Shown one piece after another: positions 15,317 to 23,983 of a stretch of DNA of 64,000 nt. Below the pieces are notes generated by a model. That model was not told where the DNA came from. It did not search any database and saw only the letters and a program-made list of their open reading frames with translations. A program made the position numbers and the translations under genes. Origin of the DNA: Adhaeribacter aquaticus DSM 16391 (GTDB taxonomy: Bacteria > Bacteroidota > Bacteroidia > Cytophagales > Hymenobacteraceae); contig NZ_KI421517.1 in NCBI RefSeq assembly GCF_000473365.1, forward strand, positions 2,629,504-2,693,503, in the 5' to 3' direction. Within the stretch, counting starts at the first letter, position 1; every line of letters begins with the position of its first letter.

Positions 15317-16735
15317 TCATCTCTCTGCCACTACTACAATATGTTTCTCCCCGGTTTCCAAGTTTATTTTTAATATTTGGTGATGGTGCGTATCCGTTAC
15401 CCAAAGCATCCCATTTACAAAGGTCACATCATTGGGTTCGTCCAATCCAGAAACAAGCGTTTTAACCCGGGCCAGCTTCAAATCCAATACTTTAATTTTT
15501 CCATTATAGGTATCGGCAATATATAATTTATCGTCCTGAACAGTAATTCCTACAGCATGCTGCAATAGAGCGGCCTCCATTACTCCATCTTGATCTCCAA
15601 AAACAAATAATCCTTGCCCGATTAGAGTAGTTACCATATCAGTGTGTAAATCAATAACTCTGATAGCACTTGCTTCCGCATCAGCTACAAATAACAAATG
15701 ATTTCGTAAGCTTAAGCCGCTGGGCTGATTAAAACTTGCTTCACGCAACGGCCCATCAGCTAATGCTTCCCGGCCATTACCAGCAAACCGCATTACCTTT
15801 TCCGTACGCAGGTCCATTTTAAGTATTTGGTGATTACCGGCATTGGCAATAAACAGCTCATCGCCCGCTATCACCAAATCCCAGGGACTATTGGGGTTTA
15901 CCGGCTCGTCCCATTTTTCTTCATAAAAATAATATTCCAGTTCTCCGGTACCGGCAGCGGTAGAAACCACTTTTTCTACCAGGTCTACAATTCTGATGGC
16001 ATTATTTTTGGCATCGGCAACATACAAGATGTTATCGCGCAAAGCCATTCCCTGAGGTTCGTTAAAGGAAGCATCTTCAAAAGAACCATTTTCAAAACCA
16101 GTTTTACCACTTCCTATTATTTCCAAAATTTTGCCATCCTCATTAATCTTCAGGATGCGGTTATGCCCACTATCCGTCACATAAATATTCCCTTCGGCAT
16201 CTGGCGTTAATTTAGCTGGAAACTGTAAAACCGAATCCAGACTCTCTTCTGGTTTAAAATGAAAAACAGTTCTATTTATTTTATCACCGTATTCGGCTAT
16301 AAGATTTTCGATATTTGGCTTCACCACATCGTATACCCCCTCGCCCGCCTTTTGGCCTATCACATTTCCGTCAGGATCTATCAGCACAATGGTTGGCCAG
16401 GCATTAATGGCATACTGGCGCCAGAGTTCCCAATCGGCATCATTGATTACCGGATGCGGGATACCAAATTTTAAAATGGCTTTACGAATGGCATTATGAC
16501 TTTTTTCGGCGTCGAACTTACCAGAATGAACCCCTATTACCACTAACTCTTCCGCAAATTCTTCCTCAAGCCGTTTTAAGTCCGGGATGATGTGCTGGCA
16601 GTTTATACAACCAAGGGTCCAGAAGTCAAGCAGAATAATTTTGCCTTTAAAATCTTGTAGTGTATATTCCTTATCCGAATTTAACCAACCGTGCCGGGTA
16701 TTTAATTTAGGGGCACGTACTCGTCCAGTAATCAT
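15317..16735 (-). CDS. Thioredoxin-like domain fused to NHL beta-propeller (NHLRC2-like)
   Basis: A 472-residue protein without a signal peptide. Residues about 10-150 form a TlpA/thioredoxin-like domain with the redox pair CINC (Cys43 and Cys46) in LDFWTLGCINCQHIIP, and WPTIVLIDPDGNVIG containing the cis-proline region. Residues about 165-472 contain repeated NHL-type units such as VTDSGHNRILKINEDGKI, VADAKNNAIRIVDL, IANAGNHQILKMDL, VADAEASAIRVIDL and IADTYNGKIKVLDL, a six-bladed propeller. The same order occurs in animal NHLRC2 and in bacterial homologues of unknown substrate. The likely role is thiol-disulfide chemistry on a ligand held by the propeller. It appears cytoplasmic, which is odd for a TlpA-like domain. 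Confidence 0.85.
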   Translation of the reverse strand: MITGRVRAPKLNTRHGWLNSDKEYTLQDFKGKIILLDFWTLGCINCQHIIPDLKRLEEEFAEELVVIGVHSGKFDAEKSHNAIRKAILKFGIPHPVINDADWELWRQYAINAWPTIVLIDPDGNVIGQKAGEGVYDVVKPNIENLIAEYGDKINRTVFHFKPEESLDSVLQFPAKLTPDAEGNIYVTDSGHNRILKINEDGKILEIIGSGKTGFENGSFEDASFNEPQGMALRDNILYVADAKNNAIRIVDLVEKVVSTAAGTGELEYYFYEEKWDEPVNPNSPWDLVIAGDELFIANAGNHQILKMDLRTEKVMRFAGNGREALADGPLREASFNQPSGLSLRNHLLFVADAEASAIRVIDLHTDMVTTLIGQGLFVFGDQDGVMEAALLQHAVGITVQDDKLYIADTYNGKIKVLDLKLARVKTLVSGLDEPNDVTFVNGMLWVTDTHHHQILKINLETGEKHIVVVAER

Positions 16736-16954
16736 AGTTTGCGGTAATCTGTAGGTAAATAAAAATAATATTTAACGAAGTTATATAGAACCTGTACTAT
16801 TTAGGAAAGGTTACGTTTGTTATTGGAATTAACCCTTCATTGCTTTCTACAGCCTGAACAAGCCGGAACAAATACTAATAATAAAATGGAGTTATTGCTT
16901 TTCCTATGGTAATTGCCGCTAATAATAAAATCTTAAATCCTCCGTAAATACCCT

Positions 16955-16962
16955 TAACTTTG
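16955..16962 (+). promoter_or_regulatory. Bacteroidota -7 box for the nuoABCD operon
   Basis: TAACTTTG fits the TAnnTTTG -7 consensus exactly. It lies 17 bases before the nuoA start codon, so the leader would be very short. A clear TTG is not present at the usual -33 distance; TTA is the nearest. Confidence 0.5.
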
Positions 16963-16979
16963 TATAAAATTAGGAACAA

Positions 16980-17489
16980 ATGGATTCGCAATATTTATCT
17001 GATTTTGGCACCTTATTACTGTTCTTTATTGGGGGTGGAATATTTATCATTATTGGTTTACTAACCTCTAAACTGATAAGGCCCCATAAACCCAACGCAG
17101 AGAAATTGGCCACCTACGAGTGCGGCGAGGAAGCTGTGGGAAGCTCCTGGGTGCAGTTTAATCCCCGGTTTTATGTAATTGCACTTATCTTCATCATTTT
17201 TGATGTAGAATTAGCGTTTATGTTTCCGTGGGCTGTTGTGTTTGGAAATCGCGAGTTAATTGAAGCCACTAATGGTTTGTGGGGTTGGTTTGCAGTAGCC
17301 GAGATGTTTTTATTTATTGGAATTTTAGCTTTAGGCCTGGCCTATGCCTGGGTAAAAGGACATCTGGATTGGGTGAAAGCAAAGCCAATAATACCCAAAA
17401 GCCATGCTACTGTACCTGCTGAACTTTACCAGCGAGTAAATGAGCGGCAGTTTCAGATCAGGAAGGAAACACCTGTAAAAGCTGCCTAA
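16980..17489 (+). CDS. nuoA: NADH-quinone oxidoreductase subunit A
   Basis: A 169-residue inner-membrane subunit of complex I with three membrane helices (about residues 10-30, 65-90 and 100-125). Conserved family segments are [39 protein letters not shown], including the cysteine and acidic residues of the loop near the quinone tunnel. It carries an unusually long C-terminal hydrophilic tail (about 35 residues after [10 protein letters not shown]) compared with the roughly 120-147 residues common elsewhere. It is first in nuoA-nuoB-nuoC-nuoD, 49 bases before nuoB. Confidence 0.95.
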   Translation: MDSQYLSDFGTLLLFFIGGGIFIIIGLLTSKLIRPHKPNAEKLATYECGEEAVGSSWVQFNPRFYVIALIFIIFDVELAFMFPWAVVFGNRELIEATNGLWGWFAVAEMFLFIGILALGLAYAWVKGHLDWVKAKPIIPKSHATVPAELYQRVNERQFQIRKETPVKAA

Positions 17490-17538
17490 AGATTTTTTTA
17501 TAATTAGTGATTATAATTTGCTAAAAGCTTAATATAAA

Positions 17539-18060
17539 ATGAGTTTTCCACGTGAAAAAGATGGCGAGAGCGGCGTAATTGTTGCCAAGTTGGATGACCT
17601 GCTAAATTGGGCCCGGCTATCAGCTTTGTGGCCCATGCAATTTGGGTTAGCGTGTTGCGCCATTGAAATGATGGGGGCTTGGTCTTCAGCTTATGATATA
17701 GATCGGTTAGGAATTATACCCCGTGCTTCTCCCAGACAATCGGACGTTATTATTATTTCCGGTACGGTTACCTTTAAAATGGCAGACCGCATACGTAGGC
17801 TGTACGAACAAATGCCGGAGCCCCGTTATGTTATATCCATGGGCAATTGCGCCAACTGTGGAGGTCCTTATTGGGAACAGGGCTATCACGTTGTTAAAGG
17901 GGTAGACCGCATTATTCCGGTTGATGTTTATTTACCTGGATGTCCGCCCCGGCCAGAAGCCCTTATTGGGGCCTTTATGAAGCTTCAGGAGAAAATCCGA
18001 AACGAAAGTTTATTAGCACCAAAAGCTGTCCAGCACTTATTAGCAAAACAGGAGGCCTAG
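17539..18060 (+). CDS. nuoB: NADH-quinone oxidoreductase subunit B
   Basis: A 173-residue peripheral subunit that carries the terminal 4Fe-4S cluster N2, which passes electrons to quinone. All cluster cysteines are visible: the tandem CC in [12 protein letters not shown], the cysteine in [12 protein letters not shown], and the one in [13 protein letters not shown]. Length and motif order match the NuoB/PSST family. Second gene of the nuoABCD operon. Confidence 0.97.
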   Translation: MSFPREKDGESGVIVAKLDDLLNWARLSALWPMQFGLACCAIEMMGAWSSAYDIDRLGIIPRASPRQSDVIIISGTVTFKMADRIRRLYEQMPEPRYVISMGNCANCGGPYWEQGYHVVKGVDRIIPVDVYLPGCPPRPEALIGAFMKLQEKIRNESLLAPKAVQHLLAKQEA

Positions 18061-18114
18061 TAGCTCCCGTAACTAATAGTTTAATTTATTTTCCAATACT
18101 TTTAAGTAATAAAA

Positions 18115-18702
18115 GTGACGTTCGAAGAAATCAGGAACTTTATAATAGATAAATTTGGAAGTGAGGTAGTGGTAAGAGAGCACAACCAAGCTCCCCAGCC
18201 CTACCTGGTTATAGAAACTGCCCGAATAGCAGATGTATGCCAGGAGTTGTTTTCAAATCCGCAAACCTACTTCGATTACCTAGCCTGCCTTACTGGCTTA
18301 GATAATGGCCCGGAAGCAGGAACTTTAGAGGTTATTTATAATTTGTACTCTATTCCTTACGATCATCAGCTAACGTTAAAAGTAGTAACGGAACGGCTTA
18401 CTCCAGCGGGTGCATTACCCAATGTTCCGACAGTTGCTCCTATCTGGAAAACAGCGGATTGGCACGAACGGGAAGCTTACGACCTGGTTGGAATAAACTT
18501 TACGGGTCATCCGGACTTAAGGCGGATATTATGCGTGGATGATTGGAATGGGCACCCTTTGCGCCGGGATTATGAATGGCCGGATTATTACCACGGCATT
18601 AAAGTTAGATACGATAATCATAATGAGGTAAACGGATTTAAGGGCGAAGGCCTGGCATCCACCATCAACCCGGGTTTACCTCCTCTGGTTAATGAAAATT
18701 AA
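18115..18702 (+). CDS. nuoC: NADH-quinone oxidoreductase subunit C
   Basis: A 195-residue 30-kDa-type subunit of the peripheral arm of complex I. The signature is present as DWHEREAYDLVGINFTGHPDLRRIL, followed by GHPLRRDYEWP. The start is GTG at 18115 (VTFEEIRNF read as MTFEEIRNF); no ATG lies nearby upstream and the frame fits the expected N-terminus. It is separate from nuoD here, not fused as in enterobacteria. It is spaced 54 bases after nuoB and 30 before nuoD. Confidence 0.95.
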   Translation: MTFEEIRNFIIDKFGSEVVVREHNQAPQPYLVIETARIADVCQELFSNPQTYFDYLACLTGLDNGPEAGTLEVIYNLYSIPYDHQLTLKVVTERLTPAGALPNVPTVAPIWKTADWHEREAYDLVGINFTGHPDLRRILCVDDWNGHPLRRDYEWPDYYHGIKVRYDNHNEVNGFKGEGLASTINPGLPPLVNEN

Positions 18703-18732
18703 AAGCTATTTTAGTTATAGCTACTAATAAAG

Positions 18733-19944
18733 ATGGCAGAATCAAGCTCACCATATACCCAATACCTGCTTCAGTCAGAGCCTAATTTCTTCGATCCGGA
18801 AAAAATATGCCCGGGAGAAATGGTTATCAATATGGGGCCGCAGCACCCCTCTACCCACGGCGTATTGCGTCTGGAGGTAATCACTGATGGAGAAATAGTA
18901 ACCAACGTTATGCCTCACATTGGCTACATGCACCGTTGCTTCGAAAAACATGCTGAAACGCGGGCCTATAACCAAACTATTCCCTATGTAGATCGCTTGG
19001 ATTATTTGGCGGCCATGGATTCCGAACATGTTTGGGCAATGGGCGTGGAAAAAATGTTGGGTATAGAAGGACAAATCCCGAAACGGGTGGAGCACATCCG
19101 GGTATTGGTAGCCGAGCTTAACCGCATTGGCTCCCACTTTCTGGCAATCGGCACGTATGCGCTTGATATTGGTGCCTATACTCCCTTCCTGTGGTTACTT
19201 CGCGACCGCGAGCATATTATGCGGTTATTAGAATGGATTTCCGGTGCTCGATTACTTTACAATTACATCTGGATTGGTGGCTTGTATTATGATTTGCCTA
19301 TTGGTTTTGAGGAACGCTGCCAGGAATTTGTTCAGTACCTGCTTCCAAAATTAGATGATCTGAATACCATTTTACTTGAGAATAAAATATTTATTGACCG
19401 CACAGCTAATGTTGGTATTTTGCCACTGGATGTAGGCATTAATTATGGTTGCTCTGGCCCCATGCTCCGCAGCTCGGGGCTTAAGTACGATTTACGCCGG
19501 ATTGATGGATATTCTGTTTATCCCGAATTAGAATTCGATATCCCGATTGGGACAGGCATAATGGGTACTACTGGCGATAGCTGGGACCGTAATTATGTCC
19601 GGGCGCTGGAATGCCGGGAATCCTTAAAAATAATTTCGCAATGCCTGGACCGTTTGCAAGGTGACTACAAGCGAACACCTGATTTCGATCCGCAGGCTAT
19701 GTGCCCTAAAAAAATACGGCCAAAAGAACAGGAACTTTACTTTAGAGGTGAAACGGCCCGTGGCGAATTAGGCTTTTTCTTCCGGTCTACCGGCAAATCG
19801 GATATCCCATTCCGGTGTAAACGACGTTCACCCTGTTTTTCTAATCTTTCTGTACTTTCAGAAATAGCCAAAGGCTGTATGATTTCGGATTTAATTGCCA
19901 TTGTGGGTTCGATTGATATTGTACTAGGCGAATTAGATGGATAA
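18733..19944 (+). CDS. nuoD: NADH-quinone oxidoreductase subunit D
   Basis: A 403-residue 49-kDa subunit forming the quinone-binding cavity with NuoB. Family segments include NMGPQHPSTHGVLRL near the N-terminus, with the conserved histidine, then GYMHRCFEKHAETRAY and the C-terminal RGELGFFFRSTGKSDIPFRCK...SDLIAIVGSIDIVLGELD. The protein is full length. Last gene of this complex I block: the next gene is a PAP2 phosphatase, so nuoE through nuoN must be encoded elsewhere. Confidence 0.97.
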   Translation: MAESSSPYTQYLLQSEPNFFDPEKICPGEMVINMGPQHPSTHGVLRLEVITDGEIVTNVMPHIGYMHRCFEKHAETRAYNQTIPYVDRLDYLAAMDSEHVWAMGVEKMLGIEGQIPKRVEHIRVLVAELNRIGSHFLAIGTYALDIGAYTPFLWLLRDREHIMRLLEWISGARLLYNYIWIGGLYYDLPIGFEERCQEFVQYLLPKLDDLNTILLENKIFIDRTANVGILPLDVGINYGCSGPMLRSSGLKYDLRRIDGYSVYPELEFDIPIGTGIMGTTGDSWDRNYVRALECRESLKIISQCLDRLQGDYKRTPDFDPQAMCPKKIRPKEQELYFRGETARGELGFFFRSTGKSDIPFRCKRRSPCFSNLSVLSEIAKGCMISDLIAIVGSIDIVLGELDG

Positions 19945-20005
19945 TCTTTGCTGTTGAAGTAGATTATGATATCCTATAAAAATTAAAATTGCGCCACCCA
20001 TAGTT

Positions 20006-20737
20006 ATGATTATTCGGATTACCCTGTTTATTTTTCTTTTTGGTATTAATAATTCATTTGCTCAACAAACCGATTCTTTAAAACAAATTCCGCCGGAAGT
20101 AAAAAAGCATGCTTATGTAAAAGGAGCTATTCTTCCTGCCGCACTCGTAGGTTTGGGAATTTACACTGTCCGGGATAATGGATTTTATAGCAGTTACGAT
20201 GCGAGTAAGGATGCCCGAAGGGAGTTTCCGAACTTCAGTACCAAAGCTGATGATTTTGTGTTTTTTATTCCGGCTTTGGGTTTATATGCTTTTGATTTAT
20301 TTAGTTCTCAGAACCGACATCATATTGGTCGCCAAACCGGCTTATTGCTTAGTTCAGGTGCTTTAATGGGCGCCTTGGTTTATCCCTTAAAAGCCGTCAC
20401 CAATGTTACGCGGCCCAATGGAGAAAATAACCGCGCCTTCCCTTCGGGGCATACCTCTTCTGCTTTTGTAATTGCTACGGTTATAGACAAAGAATTTAGG
20501 GCAAAGAGCCCCTGGATAAGTGCGGGAGCCTATGCCATAGCCAGTTCTACTGGTGTAATGCGGGTATTAAACAACGAGCATTGGATGTCAGACGTATTGG
20601 CTGGTGCCGGCATTGGCTTAATTTCCGTACATACCGTTTATTATATTCACGAGCATTATTTAAAAAATAAACGCATAGCTGTAGTACCCACCACCCTTTT
20701 TGGTGGGCAAGGATTAACTTTAATGGCCACCTTCTGA
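20006..20737 (+). CDS. PAP2-superfamily phosphatase
   Basis: A 243-residue protein with an N-terminal signal sequence (MIIRITLFIFLFGINNSFAQ) and several hydrophobic helices. The three acid-phosphatase motifs are present: KAVTNVTRP (KxxxxxxRP), FPSGHTSSA (PSGH) and RVLNNEHWMSD (RxxxxxHxxxD), giving Lys, Arg, two His and Asp of the vanadium-binding-like site. Such enzymes remove phosphate from lipids such as phosphatidate or undecaprenyl pyrophosphate, or from soluble esters, on the periplasmic side. Substrate not determinable. It follows nuoD after 61 bases, and nnr starts 4 bases after its stop, so the pair is probably translated from one mRNA. Confidence 0.9.
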   Translation: MIIRITLFIFLFGINNSFAQQTDSLKQIPPEVKKHAYVKGAILPAALVGLGIYTVRDNGFYSSYDASKDARREFPNFSTKADDFVFFIPALGLYAFDLFSSQNRHHIGRQTGLLLSSGALMGALVYPLKAVTNVTRPNGENNRAFPSGHTSSAFVIATVIDKEFRAKSPWISAGAYAIASSTGVMRVLNNEHWMSDVLAGAGIGLISVHTVYYIHEHYLKNKRIAVVPTTLFGGQGLTLMATF

Positions 20738-20741
20738 CACT

Positions 20742-22259
20742 ATGAAAATTTTAACCGCTCCCCAAATAAGAGAAGCTGATCAGCAAACCATTCAGGAAGA
20801 AAGAATAGCATCGGTAGATTTAATGGAGCGAGCGGCCAAAGCTTTTGTTAATTGGTTCGATAATAAATTTAAAGAAGAAGCTGCTCGTATTCTGGTTTGC
20901 TGCGGCCCCGGCAACAACGGAGGAGATGGCTTAGCCATTGCTCGCTTACTATTTCAAAAACATTATGCTGTCCAGGTCTGGATTGTTGCTCCTGAATCTG
21001 CACGCTTCTCCTCCGATTTTATTATAAACCAGGAGCGTTTACCGCAGGATATCCAGGTTTCGAATATTTCGGATTACAACCCGTTACCAGAGGTTCCGGC
21101 TGTAGACTTTATAATCGATGGATTATTTGGCACAGGCTTAAGCCGGCCTGTTACAGGTTTGTTTGCTGAGGTTATTTCGAGTATCAATAAAGCTTCTGCA
21201 ACTAAAATAGCTATTGATACTCCCTCTGGCCTTTTTACGGAAGTACCTAACCAGCCAACAGATATTATTATACAAGCTGCTTATACCGTAAGTTTTGAAT
21301 TACCTAAACTGACCTTTTTTCTACCCCAAAACTTTATTTATGTTGGTGAGTGGCAAACTGTACCTATTGGCCTTAGTACAAGCTATATAAAGCATGCCCT
21401 AACGGATAATTTTGTAATTTCAGGAAATCAGGTTGCTGGTTATATAAAACCGCGTACCAAATTTTCGCACAAAGGCACCTATGGGCATGCGTTATTAATG
21501 GCTGGAAGTTATGGCAAAATGGGAGCCGCTATATTGGCTTCACGGGCCTGTTTGCGCAGTGGCGTCGGCTTGCTTACCATCCAATGCCCAAAAACCGGCT
21601 ACGCTATCCTACAAACAGCAGTTCCGGAAGCCATGACTCTACCCGACTCCAATAAAACCTGCTTAACTGAATTACCAGATATAGACAAGTACCAGGTAAT
21701 TGGCATTGGGCCGGGATTAGATAAAAGAGCAGAAACAAAAGCAGTTGTTCGCCAGTTGCTGCATAAAGTGTCCTTCCCAATTGTACTAGATGCCGATGCC
21801 TTAAATATATTATCAGAAGAAAAAGAACTGTTACAACAACTGCCAGCTGCTTCTATTTTAACGCCCCACCCCAAAGAATTTGAACGGTTAGTGGGCAAAG
21901 CTGAGAACGATTATCAGCGGCTGGAACAGTTAAAAACTTTTTGCCAGCAATATAAGTGCTATGTTGTATTAAAGGGTGGCCATACCTGCATTGGTACACC
22001 AACCGGCGAGTTATACTTTAACTGTACCGGCAATCCGGGCATGGCAACCGGGGGCACCGGCGATGTACTTACCGGCATTATTACAGCTTTACTGGCTCAA
22101 AAATATTCTTCGCTGGAAGCCTGTTTGCTGGGAGTTTACATTCACGGATTGGCTGGCGATATAGCTAGTCAGGAGAAAGGCGAATTTGCTTTGGTTGCCT
22201 CCGATGTAATAGAATATTTAGGCAAAGCTTTTCTACAACTTCAGCCAGATAAAAAATAG
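20742..22259 (+). CDS. nnr: Bifunctional NAD(P)H-hydrate epimerase / ADP-dependent NAD(P)H-hydrate dehydratase
   Basis: A 505-residue metabolite-repair enzyme. Residues about 1-215 form the YjeF_N epimerase domain (CCGPGNNGGDGLAIARLL with the nucleotide-binding loop; IDTPSGLF). Residues about 225-500 form the ribokinase-like dehydratase domain (GTYGHALLMAGSYGKMGAAILASRA, LTPHPKEFERL, and GNPGMATGGTGDVLTGI with the catalytic aspartate). Together they restore NADH and NADPH damaged by hydration: the epimerase interconverts R and S hydrates and the dehydratase uses ADP to dehydrate the S form. It is cytoplasmic and follows the PAP2 gene by 4 bases. Confidence 0.95.
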   Translation: MKILTAPQIREADQQTIQEERIASVDLMERAAKAFVNWFDNKFKEEAARILVCCGPGNNGGDGLAIARLLFQKHYAVQVWIVAPESARFSSDFIINQERLPQDIQVSNISDYNPLPEVPAVDFIIDGLFGTGLSRPVTGLFAEVISSINKASATKIAIDTPSGLFTEVPNQPTDIIIQAAYTVSFELPKLTFFLPQNFIYVGEWQTVPIGLSTSYIKHALTDNFVISGNQVAGYIKPRTKFSHKGTYGHALLMAGSYGKMGAAILASRACLRSGVGLLTIQCPKTGYAILQTAVPEAMTLPDSNKTCLTELPDIDKYQVIGIGPGLDKRAETKAVVRQLLHKVSFPIVLDADALNILSEEKELLQQLPAASILTPHPKEFERLVGKAENDYQRLEQLKTFCQQYKCYVVLKGGHTCIGTPTGELYFNCTGNPGMATGGTGDVLTGIITALLAQKYSSLEACLLGVYIHGLAGDIASQEKGEFALVASDVIEYLGKAFLQLQPDKK

Positions 22260-22289
22260 GCCAGAAGCAAGCATTTAGTATACAATAAC

Positions 22290-23138
22290 CTAAAAATTAG
22301 CGGCCATCCACAAAAAAAGAAATTGCAAAATCATAATGCCATCCGCTACCAAAGCATAAAAATAATCGCCCTTCTTTTCGGATGCCACTGCAATTACTAG
22401 TCCATAGATCATTCCGCATAGTAGTAATGCATATTGCTTCGGTCCTGTCTGATAAGCTATAACAATAAATATATAAAGCAATAAGATTAAAAATGATATT
22501 ACTTTTGCCCATTTTATGCCGACCAGCCCAGGTAAAGTAAGCGTAGCAGTAGTTCTATCCCGCTCCACATCCCGGATATCAAAAATGATGGTAAGCGGTA
22601 GTAAGAAAAAAAATCGTTGCATAAATAATAGCCAGCCTTCCCTAGCCGATATAGGCCAATCTGCGGCTAATAGAGGTAACCACACCGTTACGCTGGCCCA
22701 TACATAAGCAATCAGAAAAATTTTAAGCAAGGGAATATCCCGGAGAGGAATAACTTTTTTTCGGAGCGGAATAATTGGCAAAGAATAAAATAAAGAAATA
22801 AAACCCAGGTGAGCTAATAACCAAAAATGGGAAAGGCGGAAAGAAACATAAAATATAAGGAGTATAGCTATGCCTGCAATTATTACAAAAAATACCAGTT
22901 GCTTCCGGTGAGCTATTACCCAACGTTTCCGCTCCGAAACAAGAACCGGCTGGTGCAATTTAATAGGCGACAAGCTATCAAAATTGTATAAAAAAAAAGT
23001 AGCTAAAAATACCCACCCGCCCAGCTCCCACGGCATTGGGAAGTTTATCAGCAAACAGGTAGACCATACTAAAGAAAAAGCACAGAGGGCAATAAAAATG
23101 TTTCCAAAAAATAAATATGGCAACAGGTACTTATTCAA
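22290..23138 (-). CDS. UbiA-like integral membrane protein (prenyltransferase fold, incomplete first motif)
   Basis: A 282-residue protein with about eight or nine membrane segments. The second aspartate motif of UbiA prenyltransferases is clear (FDIRDVERD, about 196-204), and LFYSLPIIPLRKK followed by PLLKIFLIAYVW fits the family. The first motif, normally NDxxDxxxD, reads only YNFDSLSP (about 51-58), so magnesium-pyrophosphate binding at that site is doubtful. The start codon is TTG at 23138; no ATG lies close by. It converges on nnr. It may be an active family member with an altered substrate or a non-catalytic relative. Confidence 0.65.
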   Translation of the reverse strand: MNKYLLPYLFFGNIFIALCAFSLVWSTCLLINFPMPWELGGWVFLATFFLYNFDSLSPIKLHQPVLVSERKRWVIAHRKQLVFFVIIAGIAILLIFYVSFRLSHFWLLAHLGFISLFYSLPIIPLRKKVIPLRDIPLLKIFLIAYVWASVTVWLPLLAADWPISAREGWLLFMQRFFFLLPLTIIFDIRDVERDRTTATLTLPGLVGIKWAKVISFLILLLYIFIVIAYQTGPKQYALLLCGMIYGLVIAVASEKKGDYFYALVADGIMILQFLFLWMAANF

Positions 23139-23250
23139 TGTAGCGTTTTTAATTATTATAAAAATACTTTCCTTTTAATACGCGGTTTAACCTTTTTCTT
23201 AGCAAAAAATATTCAACTGCCTAAAACCAGGTTTTGAGTTGGTTATAAAA

Positions 23251-23304
23251 AAGTATGCCGGTTTTTATATTGCCACTAAAGCAGATATAAAAACCGGCAT
23301 ACTT
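23251..23304. terminator. Perfect 20-bp inverted repeat, likely bidirectional terminator
   Basis: Arms AAGTATGCCGGTTTTTATAT (23251-23270) and its exact complement (23285-23304) flank a 14-base loop. The stem lies between the minus-strand pyrophosphatase gene and the TTG-started UbiA-like gene, with A-rich sequence on its left and T-rich on its right. It should terminate the pafA-like/ppa transcript. The length and perfection of the stem are well above the other terminators here. Confidence 0.7.
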
Positions 23305-23358
23305 ATTTTATTTTCCTTTTTATCTTTCCATTTCAGAAGATGATTTCAGGAAATAATA

Positions 23359-23913
23359 CTAGGCATTTTCTGCTTTGCGGAAAGTTTCGTTGTATAGTTC
23401 AATACTTCTGCGCACAATTTCATAAGCTTCTTCACGGCCTAAGAAATTTTCTACAATAACTTCTTTATTCTCTAATTTCTTGTAATCCTCAAAAAAACGA
23501 CGAATTTCCAGTAAAGTATGAGGAGGCAATTCCGATATATCATTAACGTGATTTACGGACATATCATTAGCCGCTACCGCAATAATTTTATCATCTTCTT
23601 CATTGTTGTCAATCATTTGCATTACCCCAATTACTTTGGCATCTATAATACACATTGGATCTACATCAATAGAGCAAATTACCAGAATATCTAATGGATC
23701 TTGATCATCACAATAGGTTTGTGGAATAAATCCGTAATTAGCTGGGTAGTGAACTGCTGAAAATAACACACGGTCTAACCTTAATAAACCACTTTCTTTA
23801 TCTAATTCATATTTGGCTTTAGAGCCTTTTGGAATTTCTATGATTCCAGTTACCACTGCCGGTGCATTCTCACCGTATGTCACACTGTGCCAAGGGTTGT
23901 TCTTTCTTGTCAT
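23359..23913 (-). CDS. ppa: Inorganic pyrophosphatase, family I
   Basis: The start is placed at the ATG at 23913 ([11 protein letters not shown]), giving 184 residues, close to the usual size; in-frame ATGs at 23949 and 23958 would extend it by 12 or 15 residues. The family I core is present: the metal-site sequence [10 protein letters not shown], with the DxDPxD pattern, plus [13 protein letters not shown] with the substrate lysine and [11 protein letters not shown] with the active-site tyrosine. It hydrolyses pyrophosphate in the cytoplasm and so drives nucleotide, lipid and protein synthesis. It lies just downstream of the PafA-like gene on the same strand. Confidence 0.93.
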   Translation of the reverse strand: MTRKNNPWHSVTYGENAPAVVTGIIEIPKGSKAKYELDKESGLLRLDRVLFSAVHYPANYGFIPQTYCDDQDPLDILVICSIDVDPMCIIDAKVIGVMQMIDNNEEDDKIIAVAANDMSVNHVNDISELPPHTLLEIRRFFEDYKKLENKEVIVENFLGREEAYEIVRRSIELYNETFRKAENA

Positions 23914-23983
23914 GTATTTTGTATTTAACTTATATTCTTTACTTCTCATTCTGCCCAAATTACCTGGCCAGATTTTATTTAAT

